This document shows positions 25,586-32,784 of a stretch of 41,094 nt of DNA, in pieces (position 1 is the stretch's first letter; each line of letters opens with the position of its first letter). This DNA is from Firmicutes bacterium UBA5301. GTDB lineage: Bacteria > Bacillota > UBA5301. A program made the position numbers and the translations under genes. The notes beneath the pieces were generated by a model, which saw only the letters and a list, made by a program, of their open reading frames with translations, was not told the origin of the DNA and ran no database searches. The stretch lies in the NCBI GenBank assembly GCA_002408345.1, contig DHRX01000101.1, positions 1 through 41,094 of the forward strand. The letters are read 5' to 3'.

Positions 25586-25651
25586 CGGAGACTAGCCTCC
25601 TCTCGTCCTATACTACCTCAAGAAATGTATATGCTTCATAATTGCAGACCA

Positions 25652-25695
25652 TAAAAAAGATTACAGGCATTCGTTAGGAATGCCTGTAATCTTTC
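25652..25695 (-). terminator. strong intrinsic terminator after the 435-residue SPOCS gene
   Basis: A long perfect stem, AAAGATTACAGGCATTC paired with GAATGCCTGTAATCTTT, 5-nt loop, followed on the minus strand by a TTTTTT run. It lies just after the stop of the gene at 25717 and separates it from the 545-residue gene, which must then have its own promoter or depend on read-through. Confidence 0.9.
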
Positions 25696-25716
25696 GTAAC
25701 CTATTTCCCTGTTGAT

Positions 25717-27024
25717 TTAGAAGAAATTGCTTAGTTGCGAATTATCGATAGTATAAGGTGGAACATAGGGCCCAACAATAACTTCTTCAACCAGAATCTG
25801 AACGGTTTCGGTAACCTTAACGAAAATCTCAATTACAACCTTCTGCTGTAACTCTGTCTCAGTAAGAAGGTTAAAACCAACAAATTCAATACGAGAGATT
25901 ACTTCCACATTAAAGCACTCTTCAGCACCAGGTACATCTACGAAGGTACTAAAGGGAACTAACTCCGTAAACTCACGTTCCACATTATCTAGATCAATAA
26001 AGTAAATTTGCTTGTGAATAATCCCCTGAATAATCACTTTGTTCTGAAGAATCTCTGTAGTTACATTTTCAATGCGGGCGTCAATTTCCCGGACTTTAAT
26101 TGCTGGAACCGGAAGAATAGCAATGGTTTCGCTAAGAAACTGAGTCGTATTTTCCCCACGAACAGCTTCAACTTTAACTAATGGCCCAGTACCTAAAGCT
26201 GCTTGAAGCTGTACCCGCTCCGTTACCTTCACAAATATCTCCAAAACGACCTTCTGACGTAATGTAGTCGGGCCTTCCAACGTAAAGGCTACAAACTCTA
26301 CTGTCGGATGGACCTGGACATCCATGCCATCTGTTGCTCCAGGAATATCTAGAAAGACGCTAAACGACACATCTTCAGCTTGGTGATGTTCAATATTATC
26401 GGTGCAAATGAAAAATATCTGTTTGTGGATTATCCCCTGAACAATAACTTTGTCCTCGATAAGCTCGAAAGTAATATCGCGAACAGTAGCTTCAATCGCG
26501 TCAACCTTGATGGCTGGACAATTCAAAGTAACAACTGTTTCTTCTAAAGTTTGGACCGTACCTTCGCCAACAACCTCATTAACCCTAATTAGTGGGCCAT
26601 CACCTAAAGCAATATTAATCTGCCGCTTTTCAGTAACTTTAATGAAAATTTCCAGAACAATCTTCTGTAATAATGTTGTGGGGTTAAGCAGGATCGGAAT
26701 TACAGCTTCAATTGTCGGGTGCACCTGAACATCCATACCCGGTAAGGCGCCGGGTATGTCCAGAAAAGTACTGAAAGAAACATCTTCCGCAATATGCCGA
26801 ACTACATTATCAGTACCAACAAAGAAAATCTGCTTATGGATGACCCCCTGAACAATAACCTTGTTTTCGATAACCTCTGTAGTAATATCCTGAACCCGAG
26901 CGACAATATCCCTAATTTTAATCGCTGGGACAGGCAAGACTAAAGTTGTTTCCGACAGGATTTGCCTGGTGTTTTCCCCGATAACCACGTCAATCTTAAC
27001 CAACGGATTCGTTACGACACTCAT
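25717..27024 (-). CDS. triple SPOCS (DUF3794) repeat protein
   Basis: A 435-residue protein made almost wholly of three tandem SPOCS domains of 137 residues each. The repeat signature VIxQGxIHKQIFF is centred at H63, H200 and H337, each followed by AEDVSFSTFLDIPGA, a DVQVHPTVE-like strand and a closing QKVVLEIFVKVTE. SPOCS domains are known from SipL, which binds the spore coat ATPase SpoIVA in Clostridioides; SipL has a LysM domain, absent here. There is no signal peptide. The C-terminus is VGPYVPPYTIDNSQLSNFF. The frame is open to 27078, but ATG 27024 has GGAGG 7 nt upstream. Terminator after, promoter before: probably monocistronic. Confidence 0.92.
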   Translation of the reverse strand: MSVVTNPLVKIDVVIGENTRQILSETTLVLPVPAIKIRDIVARVQDITTEVIENKVIVQGVIHKQIFFVGTDNVVRHIAEDVSFSTFLDIPGALPGMDVQVHPTIEAVIPILLNPTTLLQKIVLEIFIKVTEKRQINIALGDGPLIRVNEVVGEGTVQTLEETVVTLNCPAIKVDAIEATVRDITFELIEDKVIVQGIIHKQIFFICTDNIEHHQAEDVSFSVFLDIPGATDGMDVQVHPTVEFVAFTLEGPTTLRQKVVLEIFVKVTERVQLQAALGTGPLVKVEAVRGENTTQFLSETIAILPVPAIKVREIDARIENVTTEILQNKVIIQGIIHKQIYFIDLDNVEREFTELVPFSTFVDVPGAEECFNVEVISRIEFVGFNLLTETELQQKVVIEIFVKVTETVQILVEEVIVGPYVPPYTIDNSQLSNFF

Positions 27025-27111
27025 CTTGCTTCCTCCTTCAAGTCCTAACTTAATGCTTCTCCCCCAAAGCGGTTCCAACTAAACCCCCTCTAGCTGGGGT
27101 TGGACTAATTC

Positions 27112-27141
27112 ATTATATGTGCCACCGGCACTATGTGTTAA
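27112..27141 (-). promoter_or_regulatory. promoter of the triple SPOCS gene, with palindrome in the spacer
   Basis: On the minus strand, TTAACA (27141-27136; 5 of 6 to TTGACA), an 18-bp spacer, then a perfect TATAAT (27117-27112). The spacer holds the palindrome GTGCC-ACC-GGCAC (27119-27131, plus-strand reading), a likely operator. The same sequence also fits a sigma-K-like AC-N17-CATANNNT pattern, so the sigma factor is not settled. Predicted start about 80 nt before the ATG. Confidence 0.6.
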
Positions 27142-27158
27142 TGGGTTTTGCAGTATAA

Positions 27159-27185
27159 GGGAGGAGATGGAAAGAGCCACCTCCC
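27159..27185 (-). terminator. possible weak terminator after the 744-residue SPOCS gene
   Basis: GGGAGG ... CCTCCC with an inner TGG/CCA pairing, on the minus strand just after the stop at 27194, followed by TTATACT, a poor T-run. A second short repeat, AACCCC/GGGGTT, lies at about 27081-27102 in the leader of the next gene. Confidence 0.4.
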
Positions 27186-27193
27186 CCCTATAA

Positions 27194-29428
27194 TTAAGTA
27201 GTAAAACGAACATCGGTAACTACCGTGACCGGTACGGGGTTAGGGTTACCGTCTCCAACTACATCTAAGAGCAGGGTTTCTTTAATAACTTCAACAATAC
27301 CGGGGCCGCTAACATCGGTAACAACCTGAATGGTTTGCAGTTCGGTACCATTGGTAACTACTTCAGCCCGTACGGTAACTTTATTGGTGGTAATACCCGG
27401 TCCAGTTACATCGGTAACTACTGCTACCTGACGACCGGTATCAGGTGCGGTTATAGAAGCTACAGCCTCTAGGACAATTAATTGATTGACAGTAGTTCCA
27501 TCTTCACTAAGGGTTAACGTAATATTTTCGATAACGATCTCTACTTCCACATTAGAGGTAGGGGTAATGCCTGGTACGCTTAGTAGTAAACTAAACGGTA
27601 CCGTTTCAGAAATATCACGCACAACGTTATCTGTCCCGACGAATCGAACCTGCTTAATAACGTCACCTTGCACAATTATGCCACCTGGTACCACTGTAGC
27701 GGTTAAATTCTGGATAGTAGCCGTTACCCCGGCAACTTTGATCGCCTGAATTGGTAATTCCACCACATTTTCGACAATAATTTGTTTAGAGACAATCTCT
27801 CCGACAACAGGAACTTGAATTAATACTTTTTCAATGGTAATAGGGCTAACTACTATTGGTCGCCGTGGTCTTTCTACCAGAATCTGCTTGCTATTTTCGC
27901 CGATAACCTGTTCCACTTTGACCAATGGACCATTACCTAAAGCTACTTGAATTTGTACCGGTTCCGTTACTTTTACGAAGAACTGCATAACCACTTTTTG
28001 ATTGAGCTGATCGGGTTCAGTAAAGTTAAAACCGATAAATTCAATGATCGGGTGTACTTGAACATCTAAACCAGATAGCGCTACTGGTATGTCGATAAAG
28101 GTGCTAAAAGCTACATCTTCTGCTTGATGTACTTCAATATTATTGGTGTTAATAAAGAAAATTTGCTTGTGTAAAACCCCCTGAATTACAACCTTATCTG
28201 CTAAAACATGGGTCGTGAGATTTCTGATTTCTGCTATGATTTCTCGAACTTTGATCGCTGACTGGTTAAGGGTAACCACTGTATCGCTGAGCAGCTGAGT
28301 TGTCCCTTCTCCTACGACTTCACCAAGAGCTAAAAGTGGCCCCATACCTGGTTGGACTTGAATTTGAATAGTTTCTGTGATTTTGACAAATATCTCGAGA
28401 ACTACTTTTTGCCGCAAAGTAACCTGATCTTCCAAGATAAACCCGACAAATTCTACACTAGGATGTACTTGCACATTCTGTCCTTCTGCAGCTCCTGGTA
28501 TATCAATAAAGGTACTAAAGGGGACGTCTTCCGCTAAATGACGGCTAATTCCATTCAAATCTACAAAAAAGATTTGCTTGTGAATAATCCCCTGAATAAT
28601 AACCTTGTCCGCAATTATCTCTGTAGTTACATCCTGGACTTTGGCCACAATTTCGGCGACTTTAATGGCTGGATTGGGTAAGGTTACTACTGTTTCGGAA
28701 AGATGCTGGGTGCTACCCTCCCCAATAACAGATTCGGTCTTAAATAAGGGGCCGGTTCCTACCGCTAACTGTAGCTGAACAGTCTCAGTTACTTTGACAA
28801 AAATCTGGAGTACTACTTTTTCCACTAGCACCCGACTTGGTGGGTTGACCAACCGGAAAATAATATCTTCAATTACCGGGTTTACCAACACATTCATCCC
28901 TGGTAGCGCTCCAGGAACATCAATAAAGGTGCTAAAGTTGATATCCTCTGCTTGATGCCGGACAAAACCATCGACATCCACATAAAATATTTGCTTATGG
29001 ATTACCCCTTGGATTATGACCTTGTTTTCAATCACTGTTACTTCAATATCCCGTACCTCACCCCGAATCTCCCGAACCTTACGGGCAGGGAAATCCAGCA
29101 AAGTTTGTCCCGCCAATACCTCCGGCTCTGGTGTAACAATTATATCTTGCATAGGAATAACCGCAATTTGATTACTGCCTACCGCTGTTTCCTGGGTATT
29201 GTTTTGAGCCACAGCTACCGCTACAGCATTGAGATCGTCCCGGTTTTGGGATAAGGTTACTGTTTGTTGTTTTTGAAAATTAGAAATCGCATCGGCCACC
29301 GCTGCTTTGTTTTCAGCAATATGAGCTTTGATGACTTTACTGTTAGTGCTTTGAACCGAAACTCTACTGGTTCCAAACTTGCCTGTATAGCCTAGCGGGC
29401 CTCCCGAACCCGGCTTCTTCGTCACCAT
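27194..29428 (-). CDS. quadruple SPOCS (DUF3794) repeat protein with VTDVxGPGI tail
   Basis: A 744-residue protein. Residues 1-100 are a Gly-rich start (KKPGSGGPLGYTGKFGTS) and an Ala/Gln-rich, perhaps helical linker. Three well-conserved SPOCS domains follow with signature histidines at H144, H283 and H420 (QGVIHKQIFYV, QGIIHKQIFFV, QGVLHKQIFFI), then a 35-residue insert (about 520-555) and a fourth, degenerate domain (VQGDVIKQVRFVG, about 586-599). The tail (665-744) holds three VVTDV copies, two as VVTDVxGPGI. No signal peptide. The ATG at 29428 is preceded by GGGGG, which lies in a hairpin. I infer a structural, possibly spore-surface role; no enzyme motif is visible. Confidence 0.92.
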   Translation of the reverse strand: MVTKKPGSGGPLGYTGKFGTSRVSVQSTNSKVIKAHIAENKAAVADAISNFQKQQTVTLSQNRDDLNAVAVAVAQNNTQETAVGSNQIAVIPMQDIIVTPEPEVLAGQTLLDFPARKVREIRGEVRDIEVTVIENKVIIQGVIHKQIFYVDVDGFVRHQAEDINFSTFIDVPGALPGMNVLVNPVIEDIIFRLVNPPSRVLVEKVVLQIFVKVTETVQLQLAVGTGPLFKTESVIGEGSTQHLSETVVTLPNPAIKVAEIVAKVQDVTTEIIADKVIIQGIIHKQIFFVDLNGISRHLAEDVPFSTFIDIPGAAEGQNVQVHPSVEFVGFILEDQVTLRQKVVLEIFVKITETIQIQVQPGMGPLLALGEVVGEGTTQLLSDTVVTLNQSAIKVREIIAEIRNLTTHVLADKVVIQGVLHKQIFFINTNNIEVHQAEDVAFSTFIDIPVALSGLDVQVHPIIEFIGFNFTEPDQLNQKVVMQFFVKVTEPVQIQVALGNGPLVKVEQVIGENSKQILVERPRRPIVVSPITIEKVLIQVPVVGEIVSKQIIVENVVELPIQAIKVAGVTATIQNLTATVVPGGIIVQGDVIKQVRFVGTDNVVRDISETVPFSLLLSVPGITPTSNVEVEIVIENITLTLSEDGTTVNQLIVLEAVASITAPDTGRQVAVVTDVTGPGITTNKVTVRAEVVTNGTELQTIQVVTDVSGPGIVEVIKETLLLDVVGDGNPNPVPVTVVTDVRFTT

Positions 29429-29429
29429 G

Positions 29430-29480
29430 AAAAAACCCCCTTTTGTCCACGTTTCAATACATGATATGCAAAAGGGGGTT
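29430..29480 (-). terminator. terminator-like hairpin covering the SD of the 744-residue SPOCS gene
   Basis: On the minus strand AACCCCCTTTTG (29480-29469), a 23-nt loop, then CAAAAGGGGGTT (29445-29434), running into TTTTTT directly before the ATG at 29428. It has the form of an intrinsic terminator for the upstream epimerase gene, but the GGGGG of the 3' arm is also the only SD of the next gene. Termination or translation could be alternatives. Confidence 0.7.
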
Positions 29481-29505
29481 AATGTGCTTATAGCCTGTTT
29501 AATTT

Positions 29506-30468
29506 CTATTGAACTAACTCGTCTCGCCAGTAGCCAAGCAAATCGGCGAGGCTTTGCTCTAACGGAATTTCCGGCTGCCAACCTGTCTGTTTTTCTAATT
29601 TTTTATAGCTACCTAAAAGTAGCGGAACATCAGAAGGACGCATCCGTTTAGGATCTTGCTTTACTTCTACCTTAACCCCGGAGAGCTCAATTAAAAAGTC
29701 TAACACCCGATAAATCGGCCAAGCCCGGCCAGAACAGATCTGGTAAATCTCACCGGGTTTTCCCTTAGTTACCGCTAACCAGTAACCCCGCACAACATCC
29801 CGGACATCAGTAAAATCCCGTTGCGCTTCTAAATTACCAACGTAAATAATCGGCTCCTTAAGGCCCAGTTGGATTTCACTAATTTGCTTGGCAAAGTTTG
29901 ATGTCACAAAGACTTCTCCACGGCGTGGTCCTGTATGGTTAAATGCACGGGTTCGGATCGTCTGCAACCCGTAACTTTGAAAATATTGATATGCCATAAG
30001 ATCCTGAGCAACCTTACTGACCGCATAGGGGCTGAGAGGGCGTAGCGGACTTTCTTCAGTTATCGGTACCTCATCTGGATAAACCAGCCCATATTCTTCG
30101 CTAGAACAAGCGATTTGAATGATTGCTGATGGTGCAAACTCTCTTACCGCCTCAAATAGGTTGAGTTGTCCGATAATATTATTAATAAAGGTATCTGAAG
30201 GTGAATTCCATGAAGTCGGCACATAGCTCTGAGCTGCCAAGTGGAAGATGTAGTCCGGTTTAATTTGGGCAATTATCTCACTAACCGAATTGGCATCTTT
30301 TAGCTCACACTCAACAAGCCGGACTTTATTTTGGAGGTGTCCAATATTCTGGCGCTTGCTCCGCCACCGAAAGGTTCCATATACTGTACAATCGGTATTA
30401 GCTAAAAGATATTCTGCTAAATGACTGCCGGCAAAACCGGTAATACCTGTGATTAAAGCTTTTGGCAT
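29506..30468 (-). CDS. NDP-sugar epimerase/dehydratase-family protein (GDP-mannose 4,6-dehydratase or GDP-6-deoxy-hexulose reductase-like)
   Basis: A 320-residue short-chain dehydrogenase/reductase of the extended type. The NAD(P) loop is ALITGITGFAGSHLAEYLL (TGxxGFxGSH), the catalytic pair YAVSK is present, and CSSEEYG, GPRRGEVFVTSNFA, RDFTDVRDVVRGYW and the C-terminal RMRPSDVPLLLGSYKKLE resemble GDP-mannose 4,6-dehydratase and GDP-4-dehydro-6-deoxymannose reductase (the GDP-rhamnose route). It probably supplies the activated deoxysugar for the neighbouring glycosyltransferases. The ATG at 30468 has an AGGAGG SD buried in a 16-bp hairpin. Confidence 0.88.
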   Translation of the reverse strand: MPKALITGITGFAGSHLAEYLLANTDCTVYGTFRWRSKRQNIGHLQNKVRLVECELKDANSVSEIIAQIKPDYIFHLAAQSYVPTSWNSPSDTFINNIIGQLNLFEAVREFAPSAIIQIACSSEEYGLVYPDEVPITEESPLRPLSPYAVSKVAQDLMAYQYFQSYGLQTIRTRAFNHTGPRRGEVFVTSNFAKQISEIQLGLKEPIIYVGNLEAQRDFTDVRDVVRGYWLAVTKGKPGEIYQICSGRAWPIYRVLDFLIELSGVKVEVKQDPKRMRPSDVPLLLGSYKKLEKQTGWQPEIPLEQSLADLLGYWRDELVQ

Positions 30469-30475
30469 TAATAAT

Positions 30476-30519
30476 ACCTCCTACATACACTTGTCCTGTG
30501 ACCAGTGTATGTAGGAGGT
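30476..30519 (-). repeat. 16-bp perfect inverted repeat sequestering the epimerase SD
   Basis: ACCTCCTACATACACT and AGTGTATGTAGGAGGT (plus-strand reading) flank a 12-nt loop. In the minus-strand mRNA the 3' arm contains the AGGAGG SD 6 nt before the ATG at 30468. No T-run follows, so it is not a classical terminator. It could be a translational switch, RNA thermometer or processing site. Confidence 0.75.
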
Positions 30520-30534
30520 TAACTGGATGTCCCT

Positions 30535-31227
30535 TTAGCGATGGGTATAGACAGTAGCTGTATTCCGAGCCCAGCCTCCATTTTCGGCTATGCTCTGCAA
30601 AAAGCTCTCTATAGCTCCAGCTCCTGTTGCTTGTGAACCTTCTGGAAAACAACCTTTTTCTTGAATTAAGTCCCGAGAACAAAGAAAACAACCTGCACTA
30701 GAAGTAGCAATACGTTGACTACCATACCTCCGGGCTAACCCGGTAGCAAAAGTATCAAAACTGCCATTGTATGCTTGGTTTAAATCCGCTTCGCTACTAA
30801 AAGCACCGCTGGAGATCCCCCGCACAGCTTCTGCATAACGGCCAAACACCGACGCATACTTTAACACCGTCTGGCGATCAATACTACGAATTAAGCCGGT
30901 TTTTCTTTTAGCATGCCATAGCTTCAATAAGTTTGAAAGCCAATCTGTTGGTAAAACACAGCCGGTCTGTACTATAGCTACCGCTTCCCCACTTGCCGTA
31001 CGTAAGCCCCAATTCCAAGCTGTCGTTAACCCCATTTCCACGGGAAAACGAATTAGCTTACGATTTGGTAACTCCTTCAAATAGGTTCCAGAGCCATCGG
31101 TAGTACCATTATCTACTACAATTAACTCATCCAACCGGCTAGTTTCCCGCAATAACCGCTGGAAAAAGAACAAATTTTCGCTCAACCCATTACCAACCGC
31201 TACAATAACGGAACAGGTCGCTAACAC
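30535..31227 (-). CDS. GT2-like glycosyltransferase with altered donor motif
   Basis: A 230-residue GT-A-fold protein. The N-terminal Rossmann part is intact: CSVIVAVGNGLSENL, LIVVDNGTTDGSG and EMGLTTAWNWGLRTASGE. The position of the usual metal/donor motif (LNPD or D-x-D) reads AIVQTGCVLPTDWL, so activity is doubtful. The C-terminal half is short and unusual, and contains ATSSAGCFLCSRDLI, like the GGxCxLxRR segment of active GT2 enzymes. GTG 31227 has GGGG 8 nt upstream; GTG 31236 is an alternative. Both starts and the SD lie in or next to an inverted repeat. Possibly a modified or non-catalytic glycosyltransferase of the surface-glycan locus. Confidence 0.75.
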   Translation of the reverse strand: MLATCSVIVAVGNGLSENLFFFQRLLRETSRLDELIVVDNGTTDGSGTYLKELPNRKLIRFPVEMGLTTAWNWGLRTASGEAVAIVQTGCVLPTDWLSNLLKLWHAKRKTGLIRSIDRQTVLKYASVFGRYAEAVRGISSGAFSSEADLNQAYNGSFDTFATGLARRYGSQRIATSSAGCFLCSRDLIQEKGCFPEGSQATGAGAIESFLQSIAENGGWARNTATVYTHR

Positions 31228-31228
31228 T

Positions 31229-31277
31229 ACTAACACCCCGGTATAGTATATAGCTACCGGCTATACCGGGTGTTAGT
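31229..31277 (-). repeat. 17-bp inverted repeat (one bulge) covering the start of the GT2-like gene
   Basis: ACTAACACCCCGGTATAG (31229-31246) pairs with CTATACCGGGTGTTAGT (31261-31277) with a single bulged base and a 14-nt loop, plus-strand reading. In the minus mRNA it begins at the stop codon of the Met-rich protein gene and its 3' arm carries the GGGG SD (and alternative GTG) of the GT2-like gene. There is no T-run. Confidence 0.7.
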
Positions 31278-31906
31278 TATAGTTCAATTATTTCTTTCAT
31301 TGCCGTCATCATCTGCTCCTGCGGCAGATCTAAAGTTACCCAAACTAATTGGCTGCCTCGCTGATAAAAGAAATGCATTAAACCATTGCCGATAGTCTGG
31401 TAATAAAGTCTTTTTCTAATCGGCATAGGCATTGGCGTTGAATAGATATCGTTGGTCTTCATCTTCTCAATCATCTGGCTTAATAATTGGCTAGCCTCTT
31501 CTACTGAAGGTGAAGTAGAAAACCAAAACTCTAAACTATTGCCTTTTTGCCCATAACGCGCAACTATACCGTCGCTAACTGTAATCCCCTTGCCATGTAA
31601 AGTATTAATAGCTTCTAGCGCTTCTGATCCTTGAGTTACCTGGGCCAAATCTAAGGCTAAAATTTCTTTAGGTAGTGTTGCAACAGTTAAGGGAAGCACC
31701 GCTGACTCATAATCAACATCTACAACAACTGGAATCTCTACATTGCCCATATTGGCTGACCCCATACTGCTTAAACCATCCATAGGTCCTGGCATGGTAG
31801 ATGGAGGCGTAGAGCTCTGCCGTGTCTGAATAAGGCCTACCCCAATAACAGCAACCATCACAACAATTACGCCACCAATAACTAGGTTTCGTGCTGACAT
31901 TTTCAT
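31277..31906 (-). CDS. Met-rich membrane-anchored protein of unknown function
   Basis: A 209-residue protein I cannot assign. One N-terminal TM anchor (about residues 8-26, LVIGGVIVVMVAVIGVGLI) is followed by a Ser/Pro/Met/Gly-rich linker (about 30-56, with five methionines) and a soluble, alpha/beta domain outside the membrane. Another Met/Pro run (STPMPMPI) occurs near residue 159. The ATG at 31906 has AGGGGG 6 nt upstream. It lies 28 bp after the ccmD-like gene and so may be the last gene of the cytochrome c maturation operon; a role in haem or metal handling would be speculative. Confidence 0.75.
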   Translation of the reverse strand: MKMSARNLVIGGVIVVMVAVIGVGLIQTRQSSTPPSTMPGPMDGLSSMGSANMGNVEIPVVVDVDYESAVLPLTVATLPKEILALDLAQVTQGSEALEAINTLHGKGITVSDGIVARYGQKGNSLEFWFSTSPSVEEASQLLSQMIEKMKTNDIYSTPMPMPIRKRLYYQTIGNGLMHFFYQRGSQLVWVTLDLPQEQMMTAMKEIIEL

Positions 31907-31934
31907 ATTAATCCCCCTAGCGCCTCAATTTCAA

Positions 31935-32063
31935 TTACTTATTGACAGCCTTTTTTAATAAACGTAGCTCTTCAACAATTTCTCGCTGTTTCCGCCACAG
32001 ATAAACGGTATATAAAAAGATAACACCCCAAATAATGCTATACGCAGCAAACAAGTAAATCAT
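31935..32063 (-). CDS. ccmD: CcmD-like small membrane protein
   Basis: A 42-residue protein missed by length cut-offs. It starts MIYLFAAYSIIWGVIFLYTV, a single TM segment, followed by a basic, heptad-like tail (YLWRKQREIVEELRLLKKAV). CcmD stabilises the CcmABC complex for haem-CcmE release; size, topology and position straight after ccmC fit. The ATG at 32063 has GGAGGAGG 7 nt upstream, a very strong SD for a short frame. It lies 12 bp after the ccmC stop. Confidence 0.85.
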   Translation of the reverse strand: MIYLFAAYSIIWGVIFLYTVYLWRKQREIVEELRLLKKAVNK

Positions 32064-32075
32064 AGTAACCTCCTC

Positions 32076-32768
32076 CTATAATTCAGCCCGTAACTCTTCT
32101 TTAACCTGGGTTACTTCTAACCTTAGTTTGGCGATATTTAGCCGGATAACCAGAAAGTAAAAGTATAATAAGGTAAATGCAGCTATACTCACCAACAATG
32201 TAGCTGTCATTTTCGGTGATAGACCAACATTACCGCCTTCAAAAATTAACGGATGGATCGTCCGCCACCAGCGGATCGCCATAAATACAATAGGTACATC
32301 CACAAAACCAATTATACCGAATACCGCAGCAAACCGAGCCCGTTTTTCATCCTCTTCAGCAGAATTACGGATTAATAAATAAGCTACATAGATAAACCAG
32401 AGAATCAGGGTAGTTGTTAGCCGAGGATCCCAGGTCCACCAAACATTCCAGGCGGCTTTAGCCCAGACAGGACCGGTTAATAACACCAGCGAACAGTAAA
32501 CAATCCCAATCTCTGCCGAGGCAGCTGCCAGTACATCCCAGCGCCGTGAACGGGTTTTTAGGTATGCAATACTACCTACAAAAACTACAAAGAAAGCCAA
32601 GAATTCAATCCAGGCCACCGAAACATGGAAATAAAGAATCTTTTGTACCTCTGGAAAATCAGAAACATTAGCCGGCAAAGGAGCAAATATAAAAACCATA
32701 TATAACGCTACTAGTAACGCTACAAATGTTGCTCCCCCTAAAACAGTTCTTGCCCCGTTTACACTCAC
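32076..32768 (-). CDS. ccmC: haem exporter/handling protein CcmC
   Basis: A 230-residue integral membrane protein of the HHP family with six TM segments. The tryptophan-rich haem-contact motif is NVWWTWDPRLTTTLILW (about residues 108-124), flanked by external histidines in LYFHVSVAW and RTIHPLIF. CcmC loads haem onto CcmE. A GTG at 32777 is open upstream, but GTG 32768 is 8 nt from GAGG. It sits between ccmB and the ccmD-like gene. Confidence 0.93.
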   Translation of the reverse strand: MSVNGARTVLGGATFVALLVALYMVFIFAPLPANVSDFPEVQKILYFHVSVAWIEFLAFFVVFVGSIAYLKTRSRRWDVLAAASAEIGIVYCSLVLLTGPVWAKAAWNVWWTWDPRLTTTLILWFIYVAYLLIRNSAEEDEKRARFAAVFGIIGFVDVPIVFMAIRWWRTIHPLIFEGGNVGLSPKMTATLLVSIAAFTLLYFYFLVIRLNIAKLRLEVTQVKEELRAEL

Positions 32769-32784
32769 ACTAATCACCTCGTCT

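Noticed and set aside
25586..25651. Sporulation sigma-F/G or sigma-E promoter before the 545-residue SPOCS-like gene
   Set aside because: GCATATA and GTATAGG occur but spacing and -10 do not fit known patterns well enough.
27081..27102. AACCCC/GGGGTT repeat in the leader of the triple SPOCS gene as a terminator
   Set aside because: Stem of six pairs and no proper T-run; it may fold in the leader but is not supported as a terminator.
29427..29651. Plus-strand 74-codon frame opposite the SPOCS start and epimerase end
   Set aside because: It is antisense to two well-supported genes, has no SD and no recognisable pattern; the same holds for all other long antisense frames in the window.
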